Shown: in pieces, positions 36,078 to 44,552 of the stretch
Position numbering within the stretch: position 1 is the first letter of the stretch
Layout of the letters: the number at the start of each line of letters is the position of its first letter
NCBI RefSeq assembly: GCF_002866065.1
Contig: NZ_LNJZ01000009.1
Location: 572,813 to 636,812 of the forward strand
Length of the DNA: 64,000 bases
From: Thiopseudomonas denitrificans
GTDB lineage: Bacteria; Pseudomonadota; Gammaproteobacteria; Pseudomonadales; Pseudomonadaceae
Reading direction: 5' to 3'
Notes under the pieces: model-generated
The model's input: only the letters and a program-made list of their open reading frames with translations
Databases searched by the model: none
What the model was told of the DNA's origin: nothing
Program-made: the position numbers and the translations under genes

Positions 36078-36106
36078 ACTATAAAAACCACCCTGCACAG
36101 CGTCAA
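36078..36106 (-). promoter_or_regulatory. Sigma-70 promoter of the dcw cluster
   Basis: Minus-strand -35 TTGACG (36101-36106) and -10 TATAGT (36078-36083) with a 17-nt spacer. The predicted start is near 36071, inside the MraZ repeats, so repressor binding would block it. Between here and rnpB, the only structures seen are two small hairpins (36117-36128 and 36138-36160). Confidence 0.8.
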
Positions 36107-36288
36107 GCACAAACAGGGGGAAAACCCCTTATATGTCGGACACTTAGCATTTTTGTGTCCAGCTCCTCATTAGCTTGCCAACAACGACAAAAACCGCACC
36201 ATGCAGCTCAATTGCATAGCGTTTGAAGTTAAAGTGTTTTGTGAAGAGTGCTTGCCCTGATCAGGCCAAGCTTGAAGAAGAAGGGCAA

Positions 36289-36638
36289 GAGCCAGCCTGT
36301 AAGCCGGGTTCTGTCGTGGACAGTCATTCATCTGGGATCGCCATCACTGACGACCTCAAGCAACCTACCCGAATCCAGCGCGGGCCACGCCAACGGATTC
36401 CTATTTGGTCTTGCTCCCGACGGGGTTTGCCTGGCCACGGACTGTTACCAGCCGCGCGGTGCGCTCTTACCGCACCTTTTCACCCTTACCGGCGCTTGCG
36501 CGCTTAGGCGGTTATTTTCTGTGGCACTTTCCGTAGGCTTGCGCCTCCCAGGTGTTACCTGGCGTCTTGCCCTGCGGAGCCCGGACTTTCCTCCCCTTTC
36601 CGGCCGTAGCCAGAAAGCAGCGACTGTCCGGCCGGCTC
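36289..36638 (-). ncRNA. rnpB: RNase P RNA (type A)
   Basis: Catalytic RNA of RNase P, which matures tRNA 5' ends. On the minus strand I recognise the conserved GAGGAAAGTCCGGGC near the 5' end, GGTAAGAGCGCACCGCGCGGCT in the middle (here as separate conserved blocks), GGTAACAGTCCGTGG, and GACAGAACCCGGCTTA near the 3' end. The 5' GAGCCGGCC (ending at 36638) pairs with GGCTGGCTC at the 3' end (36289-36297) to form P1, which sets the limits at about 350 nt. An inverted repeat (36251-36258/36282-36289) just downstream may help termination but has no good U-run. Confidence 0.95.
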
Positions 36639-36648
36639 TTGCCCGCAA

Positions 36649-36677
36649 AGGGTACGGCTCACGGGCCAAACATGCAA
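36649..36677 (-). promoter_or_regulatory. Possible rnpB promoter
   Basis: Minus-strand TTGCAT (36672-36677) and TACCCT (36649-36654) with a 17-nt spacer, placed so that transcription would start within a few bases of the predicted RNA 5' end. The GC-rich stretch after the -10 resembles discriminators of stable-RNA promoters. Moderate support only. Confidence 0.4.
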
Positions 36678-36808
36678 CCCATATTGCATCCCCGGCCCTC
36701 CGGTGTCTGCGCCACCGGAAAAACCCGCCAGTCACGCCCCGCGCGCTTGCGCATGCCGGGACAAGCGGCCAGACTATGGCCCGTCATCCTAGCCAGCCAA
36801 GTCTTCCC

Positions 36809-37690
36809 ATGAATCCAATGCTTGATACCCTGGTTTCCCTGCTCGACATGGAAACCCTGGAAACCCACCTGTTTCGCGGAGCCAGCCAGGATCTGGGCTT
36901 TCGCCAGCTGTTTGGCGGCCAGGTGCTGGGCCAGGCACTGTCTGCCGCCAGCAAAACCGTTGACGGCAATCGCCAGGCCAATTCCCTGCACGGCTACTTC
37001 CTGCGGCCCGGTGACGCCGGCAAACCGGTAATCTACCAGGTCGAGCCGGTACGCGATGGCGCGACCTTCTGCACCCGCCGGGTCATGGCCATCCAGAATG
37101 GCCGACCGATTTTCACCTGCAGCGCCTCTTTTCATATCCGGGAGGAAGGTTTTAGCCACCAGATGCAGATGCCGGCGGTACCCATGCCGGAAGAACTGGT
37201 CCCCGACAACGAGCTGACCGAAGAGCTGTCACGCGCACTCAATGACGAAAAACGCGTCAAGATGCTGCGCAACAAGCCGATCGAAACCCGGGCTGTCCAG
37301 GTACTGGATCCGCTCAACCCGGAAAAGATCGCGCCGGTAAAACAGGTCTGGTTCAAGGCCGATGGCCGTCTGCCGGACTGCCCCGCACTGCACCGCTACT
37401 TGCTGGCTTACACCTCGGACTTCAGCTTGCTCACCACTTCGCTGCTGCCGCACGGCGCTTCAATCTGGCAACCACAAATGCAGGTAGCAAGCCTGGATCA
37501 TGCCATCTGGTTCCATGACGAGGTGCGCATGGACGAGTGGCTGCTGTACAGCATGGACAGCCCATGGGCTGGCGGTGCACGCGGCTTTGCCCGTGGCAGC
37601 ATCTTTACCCGTGACGGCCGACTGGTCGCTTCGGTGGCCCAGGAAGGCCTGACCCGGGTGCGCACCGACTGGCTCAAACCTGGCAACTAA
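36809..37690 (+). CDS. tesB: Acyl-CoA thioesterase II
   Basis: Hydrolyses medium and long acyl-CoA esters. The product of about 293 residues has the double hot-dog pattern with FGGQVLGQALSAASKTV near the N-terminus, HGYFLRPGDAGKPVIYQVEPVRDG, and a second half with LDHAIWFHDEVRMDEWLLYSMDSPWAGGARGF-type sequence. Catalytic Asp (LDHA), Ser/Thr and Gln (VAQEG) positions are filled. The open frame runs 187 codons upstream across rnpB on the other strand; the ATG at 36809 (or 36818) fits TesB length. No clear ribosome site precedes it. Confidence 0.92.
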   Translation: MNPMLDTLVSLLDMETLETHLFRGASQDLGFRQLFGGQVLGQALSAASKTVDGNRQANSLHGYFLRPGDAGKPVIYQVEPVRDGATFCTRRVMAIQNGRPIFTCSASFHIREEGFSHQMQMPAVPMPEELVPDNELTEELSRALNDEKRVKMLRNKPIETRAVQVLDPLNPEKIAPVKQVWFKADGRLPDCPALHRYLLAYTSDFSLLTTSLLPHGASIWQPQMQVASLDHAIWFHDEVRMDEWLLYSMDSPWAGGARGFARGSIFTRDGRLVASVAQEGLTRVRTDWLKPGN

Positions 37691-37694
37691 AGCC

Positions 37695-38321
37695 ATGCCC
37701 GCTTTCCTGCAAGACTGCCGGCACTGGGTGTTTGACATGGACGGCACCCTGACCCGCGCCGTACATGACTTCCAGTTCATCCGCCAGCAACTGGAAATAC
37801 CCCCCGAAGCAGATATTCTCGGCTACCTGGACAGCCTGCCGGCCGACCAGGCCTGCGCTGCCCATGCCTGGCTGATGGAGCACGAGCGTGCCCTTGCCGA
37901 ACGCTCGATCGCCGCACCGGGAGCGGTCGAGCTGGTGCAGCACCTGCATCAGCGTGGTGACCGCCTGGCCATACTGACCCGCAATGCACAGGAGCTGGCG
38001 CGGGTCACCCTCCAGGCCATCGGTCTGGACCACTGTTTCAGTCATGCCGACATTCTCGGGCGCGAACAGGCCGCCCCCAAGCCCGCACCCGACGGCATGC
38101 TCCGAATCGCACGCAACTGGCAGGTCGACAGCAGCAGCCTGTGCATGATCGGTGATTTTCATTTTGACCTGAGCAGTGCCCGCCGGGCGGGTGCCAGAGC
38201 AGTGCTGGTCAATCTGCCAAGCAACCCCTGGCCGGACCTGTCCGACTATCACGCACAGAACTGTAGTGAACTACTGGCGCTGCTCAAAAGAAGCCGCTCC
38301 AACATCACAAAACGCCCATAA
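37695..38321 (+). CDS. HAD-superfamily phosphatase
   Basis: A 208-residue haloacid-dehalogenase-like hydrolase. Motif I is VFDMDGTLTR (Asp nucleophile and second Asp), motif II is AILTRN, motif III the Lys in PKPAPDG and motif IV IGDFHFDL, so the active site is complete. A small alpha-helical cap lies between motifs I and II, as in phosphoglycolate phosphatase-like and GMP/IMP-type enzymes; the substrate cannot be told from sequence. It starts 5 nt after tesB and is almost certainly in its operon. Confidence 0.88.
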   Translation: MPAFLQDCRHWVFDMDGTLTRAVHDFQFIRQQLEIPPEADILGYLDSLPADQACAAHAWLMEHERALAERSIAAPGAVELVQHLHQRGDRLAILTRNAQELARVTLQAIGLDHCFSHADILGREQAAPKPAPDGMLRIARNWQVDSSSLCMIGDFHFDLSSARRAGARAVLVNLPSNPWPDLSDYHAQNCSELLALLKRSRSNITKRP

Positions 38322-38329
38322 AGCCGGCA

Positions 38330-38435
38330 GCATGCAACAACACTTTTGCATGCAGCGTGGCAGTACCCATGCTGATACCGCTTGCTTCCGCCCAGGTGGA
38401 AGCTCGTCTTGCTCCAGATGTTTCTCCACCACAAA
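38330..38435 (+). other. Structured intergenic region with alternative hairpins
   Basis: Between the HAD gene and a terminator lie a perfect 8-bp hairpin (38330-38337/38346-38353), a GCTTCC/GGAAGC hairpin (38383-38402), and a GGTGGA/TCCACC pairing (38395-38400/38425-38430) that competes with the second because they share GGTGGAAGC. An ORF in the stretch has no protein-like character. It may be a long 3' untranslated region or a small RNA or attenuator; I see no promoter that decides this. Confidence 0.4.
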
Positions 38436-38436
38436 C

Positions 38437-38482
38437 AAAAAAGCCGCTGCTGTTCCGATCAGGAACCGACAGCGGCTTTTTT
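38437..38482 (+). terminator. Rho-independent terminator downstream of tesB-HAD operon
   Basis: A6-GCCGCTG (38437-38449) pairs with CAGCGGC-T6 (38470-38482), and an inner GTTCC/GGAAC stem (38452-38456/38462-38466) stacks on it. The flanking A and T runs make it potentially bidirectional. It is followed by about 285 nt without a gene, the last 100 of which are AT-rich and probably hold the promoter of the Lrp-type gene. Confidence 0.85.
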
Positions 38483-38767
38483 GCGGAATTACCCCGAACC
38501 CCCTCCAGCCGTGGTACGACCGTGGTCAATCAGTTGCCGATAAGCATCTGCAATGAGGGCTTGCGGCCGGTAAGCCTGCGTACCCGGATCCTGCGCAAAG
38601 CCTGCCGGCACTCTCGTGCCCGGCTGCGCTTTGACTTGGTAACCATTATAGGGAAATCAGGCAGCATGAAATTGCTAAAACCAGCGATTCTCTCAACTTA
38701 TAAGCACAAATATCCAAAAAAAGCATAAAATGCACAATAACTATAAACAGCAACAGAGAAATATGGC

Positions 38768-39247
38768 ATGAACAAACTCGACCGCTTTGATATCCGCATT
38801 CTCGACGCCCTGCAAAAGGACGGTCGCATCTCCAATCAGGACCTGGCCGAACAGATCGGCCTGTCGCCCTCGCCCTGCTCCCGGCGCGTACGCCAGCTGG
38901 AAGACAGCGGCTATATCCTGCGTCACGTCGCCCTGCTTGAGCCAAAAAAACTCGGCCTGACCCTGACCGCCTACGTGCTGATCGGCATGGACCGGCATAC
39001 CCCCGAGCGTTTTGCCAACTTCCAGCAACACATCACCCGCTGGGACGAAGTGCTTGAGTGCAGCCTGATTACCGGCATGGATGCGGACTATCAGCTCAAG
39101 GTCGTGGTGCCGGACATGGATCACTATCAGAAATTCCTGCTGGAGAAACTGACCCGTATCGAAGGCGTCACCAGTGTACGCTCCAGCTTCGTCCTCAATC
39201 AGGTGCAACTTTCCACGGCCCTGCCCCTGGACCATTTGCGGGCCTGA
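38768..39247 (+). CDS. Lrp/AsnC family transcriptional regulator
   Basis: A 159-residue feast/famine regulator. N-terminal winged helix-turn-helix (MNKLDRFDIRILDALQKDGR, then LAEQIGLSPSPCSRRVRQLEDSG as the recognition helix region) is followed by the RAM ligand-binding domain from about 70. The SPSPCSRRV recognition helix is the form seen in Lrp-type rather than AsnC proper. Such proteins bind amino acids and regulate amino-acid metabolism. No amino-acid gene is adjacent, so its target is unknown. The upstream DNA is notably AT-rich. Confidence 0.92.
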   Translation: MNKLDRFDIRILDALQKDGRISNQDLAEQIGLSPSPCSRRVRQLEDSGYILRHVALLEPKKLGLTLTAYVLIGMDRHTPERFANFQQHITRWDEVLECSLITGMDADYQLKVVVPDMDHYQKFLLEKLTRIEGVTSVRSSFVLNQVQLSTALPLDHLRA

Positions 39248-39404
39248 AGCGGTGCTGTCAGCGCCCCCGCAACAGGCGAAAGCGTGAACGAGATCTCATT
39301 ATTCGGCAAGCCTGATGTATACTGGCCCTGTTCCGCCGGCAACCCCCCACCCGATTCAGACAGCCGGGGCGCTAGCCTGATCATGCAACATTCTGGAATT
39401 CAAC

Positions 39405-39605
39405 ATGGAAACCGAAGTTTTTGAAGAGCTGATGACCACAATCCTCGTGGCCGGCCTGATTCTGTTCATGGCCTTCATCGTCTGGGATCTGGCAAAGAAG
39501 TCCAAGGCGGGGCGCTACGGCACCGCAGTCCTGTTCTTCGCCCTGGGTCTGGGTGTTCTAGGGTTTATTGCCAAAACGATCATCATTGCCGTCAAGGGAC
39601 TCTAA
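39405..39605 (+). CDS. Small membrane protein, DUF2788
   Basis: A 66-residue protein with two membrane segments (about 11-28 and 38-62) separated by the basic loop DLAKKSKAGRYG. The sequence fits the DUF2788 family of small proteins found in Pseudomonas and relatives; function unknown. It starts with a GGAA site and has TATACT at 39318-39323 upstream as a possible -10. It stands alone, 157 nt from the Lrp-type gene and 93 nt before the globin. Confidence 0.8.
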   Translation: METEVFEELMTTILVAGLILFMAFIVWDLAKKSKAGRYGTAVLFFALGLGVLGFIAKTIIIAVKGL

Positions 39606-39698
39606 GCCGGAAGCACATCCACTCCGGATACCGCCGGCTTTTCCAACTGGTCATATAACGGCCATTCTCCAGCAAACCACAACCAATAGTCATAACAC

Positions 39699-40091
39699 AT
39701 GAAACCTGCCGACCTTGTCATGCAAAGCTATGGACGCTGCTGTCGCTCCACCGGCTTTTTCGATACCTTTTACCGTATTTTCCTTGCCAGCTCACCCGAC
39801 GTTCGCGCAAAGTTCGCCAATACAAATATGCAGGCACAGCAGCTGCTGTTGCGCCAGGGCATCATGAACGTCGTCCTTTACGCTCGCGGCATGCCCGATA
39901 CCAAGCTGCGCGCGCTGGGCTGCTCCCATTCACGCAAAGCCATGGACATCAGGCCCGAGCTGTATACGCTCTGGACCGATTCACTGCTGAAAACCATTCA
40001 CGAGCACGATGCCGAGGCTGACACGAACACGCTCAATGCCTGGCTTACCGTGATCAATCAGGGAATCTCGGTCATTCTCGAAGAATACTGA
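39699..40091 (+). CDS. Globin-family haem protein
   Basis: A 130-residue single-domain globin of the type common in Gammaproteobacteria. Helix B-C region reads FFDTFYRIFLASSPDVRAKF and the proximal His is probably His77 in CSHSRKAMDIRPELYTLW. No extra sensor output domain or reductase domain is attached. Its role (oxygen or nitric oxide binding, or sensing) cannot be told. The gene is monocistronic by spacing (93 nt before, convergent rluE after). Confidence 0.82.
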   Translation: MKPADLVMQSYGRCCRSTGFFDTFYRIFLASSPDVRAKFANTNMQAQQLLLRQGIMNVVLYARGMPDTKLRALGCSHSRKAMDIRPELYTLWTDSLLKTIHEHDAEADTNTLNAWLTVINQGISVILEEY

Positions 40092-40214
40092 GGGTGGTTC
40101 CCGGCCCGGCACACCTGTAACCGCTCAACCACAAAGCATGAAGGAGGCAGGACCGTATCGGGCAAAGCGAAACTCCGCCGCTGAATCAGCCTGAGAGTTG
40201 CAGCCTGCAGGCGA

Positions 40215-40820
40215 TTACTGCAATTGTCGCCACTGCCCGGGCTGCAAATCTCCCAGTTCCCAGTCCCCGATGCGCATGCGCACCAGCCGCAAGGTCGGCA
40301 AACCGACCGCCGCCGTCATGCGCCGGACCTGCCGGTTCCGGCCCTCGCAGATGCGGATCTCCAGCCAGCTGGTGGGCACCGTCTTGCGAAAGCGCACCGG
40401 CACTGGCCGTTCCCACAACTCCGGCTCGCTGATCACGCGCACCTGTGCCGGCAGGGTCACCCCGTCCTTCAACTGTACGCCCGCTTCCAGCAGGCGGACA
40501 TGTTCCGCAGCGGCTTCACCTTCCACCTGCGCCCAGTAGGTTTTCCACATCCGGTGACGAGGGTCACTGATGCGCGCCTGCAGACGCCCATCGTTGGTCA
40601 GCAACAACAGTCCCTCGCTGTCACGATCAAGCCGGCCGGCCGGATAGACGCCGGGAAAATCCACCCAGTCCTTCAGGGTCGCCCGCCCCTGGTCATCACT
40701 GAACTGGGTGAGCACGTCATACGGCTTGTTCAGGGCTATCAGAACCGGTGGCCGGGACGGCTTTTTCGGTGTGCCTCCCTGCTGCCGGCGCACCGCCGGG
40801 CGCTGTCGTCTTTCAGTCAT
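40215..40820 (-). CDS. rluE: 23S rRNA pseudouridine synthase, RluE type
   Basis: RsuA-family pseudouridine synthase, most like RluE (U2457 of 23S rRNA). The 201-residue protein lacks an S4 domain, begins with a basic tail ([16 protein letters not shown]), then [14 protein letters not shown], the catalytic motif [19 protein letters not shown] with Asp, KTYWAQVEG, and [25 protein letters not shown]. The start at 40820 overlaps the flavodoxin stop by 8 nt; the longer open frame upstream lies inside that gene and is a shadow. Confidence 0.9.
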   Translation of the reverse strand: MTERRQRPAVRRQQGGTPKKPSRPPVLIALNKPYDVLTQFSDDQGRATLKDWVDFPGVYPAGRLDRDSEGLLLLTNDGRLQARISDPRHRMWKTYWAQVEGEAAAEHVRLLEAGVQLKDGVTLPAQVRVISEPELWERPVPVRFRKTVPTSWLEIRICEGRNRQVRRMTAAVGLPTLRLVRMRIGDWELGDLQPGQWRQLQ

Positions 40821-41274
40821 TCCAGGCCTTGAGCAAACCGGCAAACTCTTGCAGCCAGGGAACCGCATCCTGTTCCGGGGTAACGGTTTCGCTGGCATCC
40901 AGCCGCAGGGTATCCTGCAATCGGACCAGCCCGAGCAGATCAGCCAGATCCTCCAGCTCATCCGCCGCCAGACAGAAGTTGTCACCATAGCCGGCATCGC
41001 CCAGCCCGATAATTCCGACCGGCCGGCCGACCCAGTCGGGCTGACGCTCCTGCAGTGTATCGACCAGCGGCTGCATTTTTTCCGGCAGCTCGCCCATGCC
41101 CGTAGTCGAGGCAATGAACAGCAACCCGCCCGGATCATGCTCCAGCAGGTCAGTCACGTCCCAGTGCTGCCGATAGGCCGTATCCAGCCCGGCTGCGGTC
41201 AGCAGCTCGCCGGCCCGCCAGGCGACTTCCTCCGCAGCACCAAAAACGGTTCCCGAAACAATTGCAATGCGCAT
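40813..41274 (-). CDS. Flavodoxin domain protein (MioC-like)
   Basis: A 153-residue flavodoxin-like protein: the FMN phosphate loop is [12 protein letters not shown] near the N-terminus, with STTGMGELP and [12 protein letters not shown] as the two isoalloxazine loops. The pattern resembles MioC and the flavodoxin halves of sulfite reductase. The ATG at 41274 has a GGAG site; five further in-frame codons lie upstream. It probably supplies electrons to an unidentified partner. It is co-translated with rluE (8-nt overlap) and divergent from folM. Confidence 0.85.
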   Translation of the reverse strand: MRIAIVSGTVFGAAEEVAWRAGELLTAAGLDTAYRQHWDVTDLLEHDPGGLLFIASTTGMGELPEKMQPLVDTLQERQPDWVGRPVGIIGLGDAGYGDNFCLAADELEDLADLLGLVRLQDTLRLDASETVTPEQDAVPWLQEFAGLLKAWND

Positions 41275-41457
41275 GACCACTCCACACAATAGCCTGCACC
41301 GGTGCGCCTCACCCTTTCAGGCTACAGTCGGCAGCCGGTACGGCTGGCTTCTCGATTTTTCAACAAACGGCAAGAATAATGTTAACCTGCCTCAATTCAG
41401 CCGGCAGACTAACAAGCCCGACGCAGTGTCGGCAAGCCATGGAGCCCGAGTAAGTCC

Positions 41458-42168
41458 TTGTCCGTCAATTTTCCCGTTCTCATTACCGGTGCAGCCCAGC
41501 GCATCGGCCTGCATTGCGCCCGCCGCCTGCGGCAATCAGGTTATCCGGTCATGATCAGCTACCGCCAGCGCCATCCCGGCGTAGATGAGCTGGAAGCAGC
41601 CGGTATCACCTGCCTGCCCGCCGACTTTGGCAGCGAAGCGGGGATCCTCGCATTCATTGAGCAGGTACAACAGCATGCCGATGGCCTGCGCGCCATCATC
41701 CACAACGCCTCGGCCTGGCAGGCCGATCCGGTACCGGCCAATGGCAGTGCTTTTAATACACTGTTTCACGTACACATGCTGGCGCCCTATCTGATCAACC
41801 TGGCCTGCGAACCTCTGCTGCGCCAGAGCCCGATCGCCGACATCATCCACATCAGCGATGATGTCACCCGCCGCGGCAGCAGCCATCGTGTCGCCTACAG
41901 CGCCAGCAAGGCGGCGCTGGACAACATGACCCTGTCCTTTGCCAGCCAGTTCGCCCCGCATATCAAGGTCAACGGCATCAGCCCGGCGCTGATCATGCTG
42001 CACCCGGATGATGGCGTCGAGTACGCACGGCAGGCCATGGACAAATCCGTATTAAAAACCGTTCCCGGCCCCGAAGTGGTGATGCAGGCGGTAGAATACC
42101 TGTTGAACAATCCCTACGTGACCGGAACCACCCTCTGCCTGAATGGCGGTAGGCATCTGAAGAATTGA
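41458..42168 (+). CDS. folM: Dihydromonapterin reductase FolM (SDR family)
   Basis: Short-chain dehydrogenase that reduces dihydromonapterin (and dihydrofolate) using NADPH. The 236-residue protein has [25 protein letters not shown], the catalytic YSASK motif and the C-terminal [11 protein letters not shown]; these closely match E. coli FolM, including the stretch [13 protein letters not shown]. The start is a TTG at 41458, with GGAG further upstream than ideal, so the exact codon is less certain than the gene. Followed by folE and folX, which make and epimerise the substrate. Confidence 0.92.
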   Translation: MSVNFPVLITGAAQRIGLHCARRLRQSGYPVMISYRQRHPGVDELEAAGITCLPADFGSEAGILAFIEQVQQHADGLRAIIHNASAWQADPVPANGSAFNTLFHVHMLAPYLINLACEPLLRQSPIADIIHISDDVTRRGSSHRVAYSASKAALDNMTLSFASQFAPHIKVNGISPALIMLHPDDGVEYARQAMDKSVLKTVPGPEVVMQAVEYLLNNPYVTGTTLCLNGGRHLKN

Positions 42169-42182
42169 AAGGAACCATCGAA

Positions 42183-42740
42183 ATGTGTGAAGAACTGGCC
42201 AAGCACTATCACGCCATCCTTGAAGGACTGGGCGAGGACCCGCAGCGCGAAGGGCTGCTCGATACCCCGATGCGTGCCGCCAAGGCCATGCAGTACCTGT
42301 GCAACGGCTACGAAAAGAACCTTGACGAAGTGGTCAACAACGCGCTGTTCGAGTCCAGCAGCGAAGAGATGGTGATCGTGCGCGACATCGAGCTGTACTC
42401 GCTGTGCGAGCACCACCTGCTGCCCTTCATCGGCAAGGCCCACGTCGCCTACATTCCCACCGGCAAGGTGATCGGCCTGTCAAAGGTGGCACGCATCGTC
42501 GACATGTATGCCCGCCGCCTGCAAATCCAGGAAAACCTGACCCGCCAGATTGCCGATGCGGTGATGAGCGTGACCCAGGCATCCGGCGTCGGCGTGGTGA
42601 TCGAGGCCAAGCACATGTGCATGATGATGCGCGGTGTGGAAAAGCAGAACTCGGTGATGACCTCCTCGGCCATGCTGGGCAGTTTCCGCAGTTCGGTGAA
42701 TACCCGCCAGGAGTTCCTGCAACTGATCCGGGGTCACTGA
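42183..42740 (+). CDS. folE: GTP cyclohydrolase I
   Basis: Opens GTP to dihydroneopterin triphosphate, the first step of folate and monapterin synthesis. The 185-residue protein has the zinc ligands in [11 protein letters not shown] and in [26 protein letters not shown] and the C-terminal TRQEFLQLI. All active-site residues are present. The ATG at 42183 has an AAGGAA site; a TTG further upstream overlaps folM and is less likely. Second gene of folM-folE-folX-hopJ. Confidence 0.96.
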   Translation: MCEELAKHYHAILEGLGEDPQREGLLDTPMRAAKAMQYLCNGYEKNLDEVVNNALFESSSEEMVIVRDIELYSLCEHHLLPFIGKAHVAYIPTGKVIGLSKVARIVDMYARRLQIQENLTRQIADAVMSVTQASGVGVVIEAKHMCMMMRGVEKQNSVMTSSAMLGSFRSSVNTRQEFLQLIRGH

Positions 42741-42741
42741 C

Positions 42742-43119
42742 ATGCAGATGCTCGAGCCCGGACAAGCCCGCATCCGCATCAAGGATTTGCGCCTGCGCAC
42801 CTATATCGGCATCAATGATGACGAGATCCGCAACAAGCAGGACATCCTGATCAATGTGCTGATCCTCTATCCGGCCTGCCGGGCGGTGGACAGCAACCTG
42901 ATCGACGATGCCCTGAACTATCGCAGCATCACCAAGGCCGTGATCGAGCTGGTGGAGAGCAACCGCTTCGCCCTGCTCGAACGCCTGACCCAGGACGTGC
43001 TGGATTGCGTCATGGGTTTTGCCCAGGTCAGCTACGCCGAAGTCGAAGTCGACAAGCCACATGCCCTGCGCTTCTCCGAGTCCGTCTCGATCACCCTGGC
43101 CGGACAGCGTGATGCCTGA
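42742..43119 (+). CDS. folX: Dihydroneopterin triphosphate epimerase FolX
   Basis: Converts dihydroneopterin triphosphate to dihydromonapterin triphosphate. The 125-residue protein is of the FolB/FolX tunnelling fold and is closest to Fol[57 protein letters not shown] and [22 protein letters not shown], matching E. coli FolX almost block for block. It begins one base after the folE stop. With FolM it forms a monapterin branch; in Pseudomonas monapterin is the cofactor of phenylalanine hydroxylase. Confidence 0.92.
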   Translation: MQMLEPGQARIRIKDLRLRTYIGINDDEIRNKQDILINVLILYPACRAVDSNLIDDALNYRSITKAVIELVESNRFALLERLTQDVLDCVMGFAQVSYAEVEVDKPHALRFSESVSITLAGQRDA

Positions 43120-43462
43120 GACACTGGACACCCTGATCAGCCAGCTGTCGGCAGACAACCTGATGTTCGCCGACGTCCTGGCCTTTATCGAACGGCACTA
43201 TCATTACCAGCCACAGCCGTTCGATAACGGCCCGCTGCACAATGTCGCCGGAGAGAACCAGGGCTCCTGCAAGATCCTCGGCCTGGCCCTGCTGGAGGGC
43301 TTGAGCACAGAACAGGCTTTGCTATGCTTTGGCGAGCACTACCGTCATGTGCTGGTCACCCCCGATGGCAACGATCACGCCAACATCCGCCAGCTGATGC
43401 AAAACGGTCTGGAACCAGTCAGCTTCAGCACGCTGCCACTCACCCGGAAAGCGGCTTTGTAG
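43112..43462 (+). CDS. HopJ-family protein
   Basis: A 116-residue protein of the HopJ family (named after a supposed type III effector but found widely in non-pathogens). It has the conserved [21 protein letters not shown] and [25 protein letters not shown]. Function unknown. The ATG overlaps folX by 8 nt. The stop codon TAG (43460-43462) is part of a REP-like element (TGTAGGTGCGAAT), so the present C-terminus was probably set when that repeat arrived. Confidence 0.88.
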   Translation: MPETLDTLISQLSADNLMFADVLAFIERHYHYQPQPFDNGPLHNVAGENQGSCKILGLALLEGLSTEQALLCFGEHYRHVLVTPDGNDHANIRQLMQNGLEPVSFSTLPLTRKAAL

Positions 43463-43480
43463 GTGCGAATTCATTCGCAC
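43456..43480. repeat. REP-like palindrome overlapping the hopJ stop
   Basis: TGTAG flank followed by GTGCGAAT-TC-ATTCGCAC (43463-43480). The flank lies to the left, the opposite orientation to the copy at 43525, giving an inverted pair with a 44-nt spacer. Confidence 0.8.
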
Positions 43481-43524
43481 ATTGGCGCCCAGCTTTCTTA
43501 ATGCGACCGCAGAATCAGCGCCGT

Positions 43525-43547
43525 GTTCGAATAAATTCGAACCTACA
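43525..43547. repeat. REP-like palindrome (GTTCGAAT variant)
   Basis: GTTCGAAT-AA-ATTCGAAC (43525-43542) followed by CTACA. Both arms carry the same G-to-T/C-to-A change compared with other copies, so pairing is conserved by compensating change. Confidence 0.8.
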
Positions 43548-43577
43548 CGTCCGCTGGTTAGCAGCAGTGCAAAAAAC

Positions 43578-44459
43578 TCACCGCCCCTGCTCCAGCCCCC
43601 ACTGGTACAGCAGGTTCTTGCGTGCTCCGGTAATCTGCGCCGTCAGTGCCGCCGCCTTTTTCAATGGCAACTCCGCAGCCAGCAGCATCAATACCCGCTG
43701 TGACTCGGCATCCACCACATCCTTGCCGGCTTTATCATCCAGTCCTTCCACCAGCAGCACACACTCGCCGCGCTGCTGGTTGCTGTCGGCGGCGATCCAG
43801 GCGGCCAGCTCGCCCAGCGACGCGTCCTTGATGGTTTCGAAAGTCTTGGTCAGCTCCCGTGCCAGCACCGCCTGGCGCTGCGCCCCAAAGGCTTCAGCCA
43901 TGGCCATGACCGACTCCAGCACCCGGTGCGGGGCTTCGTAAAAGATCAGCGTGCGGGTTTCCCCGGCCAGCGCTTGCAAGCGGGCAGCGCGGGCACCACT
44001 GCGTGCTGGCAAGAAACCCTCAAAAGCAAAGCGGTCCGACGGCAGGCCGGCCGCCGACAATGCGGCAATCGCGGCACAGGCACCCGGTACCGGCACCACC
44101 CGAACTCCTGCCGCGCGCGCCTGTCTCACCAGATGGAACCCGGGGTCCGACACCAGCGGCGTGCCGGCATCACTGATCAGTGCCAGGTCGGCACCGTCGA
44201 GCAAACGTTGCACCAAGCCGTCACTGCCCGAGCGCTCGTTGTGATCATGGCACGCGACCATCGGTGTACGCAGTGCAAAGTGCTCCAACAAGCGCGCCGA
44301 GTGACGGGTATCCTCCGCCGCAATCAAATCGGCCTGCTCCAGCACCTGCAGCGCCCGGGCACTGATGTCCTGCAGGTTGCCAATCGGAGTGGCCACTACG
44401 TACAGGGTTCCGGCAACAGTTTTGCTCACGGCAGACTCCACTTCAGACAAAACGTGCAT
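43578..44459 (-). CDS. rsmI: RsmI, 16S rRNA 2'-O-methyltransferase (C1402)
   Basis: SAM-dependent methyltransferase of the tetrapyrrole-methylase fold acting on C1402 of 16S rRNA, the same nucleotide modified by RsmH in this window. The 293-residue protein has GTLYVVATPIGNLQDIS, AEDTRHSARLL, LISDAGTPLVSDPG and FYEAPHRV, all diagnostic. It is divergent from lpoA with a 93-nt gap. Confidence 0.96.
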   Translation of the reverse strand: MHVLSEVESAVSKTVAGTLYVVATPIGNLQDISARALQVLEQADLIAAEDTRHSARLLEHFALRTPMVACHDHNERSGSDGLVQRLLDGADLALISDAGTPLVSDPGFHLVRQARAAGVRVVPVPGACAAIAALSAAGLPSDRFAFEGFLPARSGARAARLQALAGETRTLIFYEAPHRVLESVMAMAEAFGAQRQAVLARELTKTFETIKDASLGELAAWIAADSNQQRGECVLLVEGLDDKAGKDVVDAESQRVLMLLAAELPLKKAAALTAQITGARKNLLYQWGLEQGR

Positions 44460-44552
44460 TGTAACGCAAAGCTGTAGCCTGACGTCGCACCCAAAGCCCA
44501 GCTTGGGTACAATAGCTCCTCACCACTAACATTGATCAGGAACAGACCGTCC

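Noticed and set aside
38357-38728. A 123-codon frame over the structured region before the Lrp-type gene
   Set aside because: It crosses a strong terminator and a hairpin array, lacks a ribosome site and shows no protein-like composition.
43112-43462. HopJ as evidence of type III secretion
   Set aside because: The family is widespread in non-pathogens and no secretion genes are present; the name is historical.
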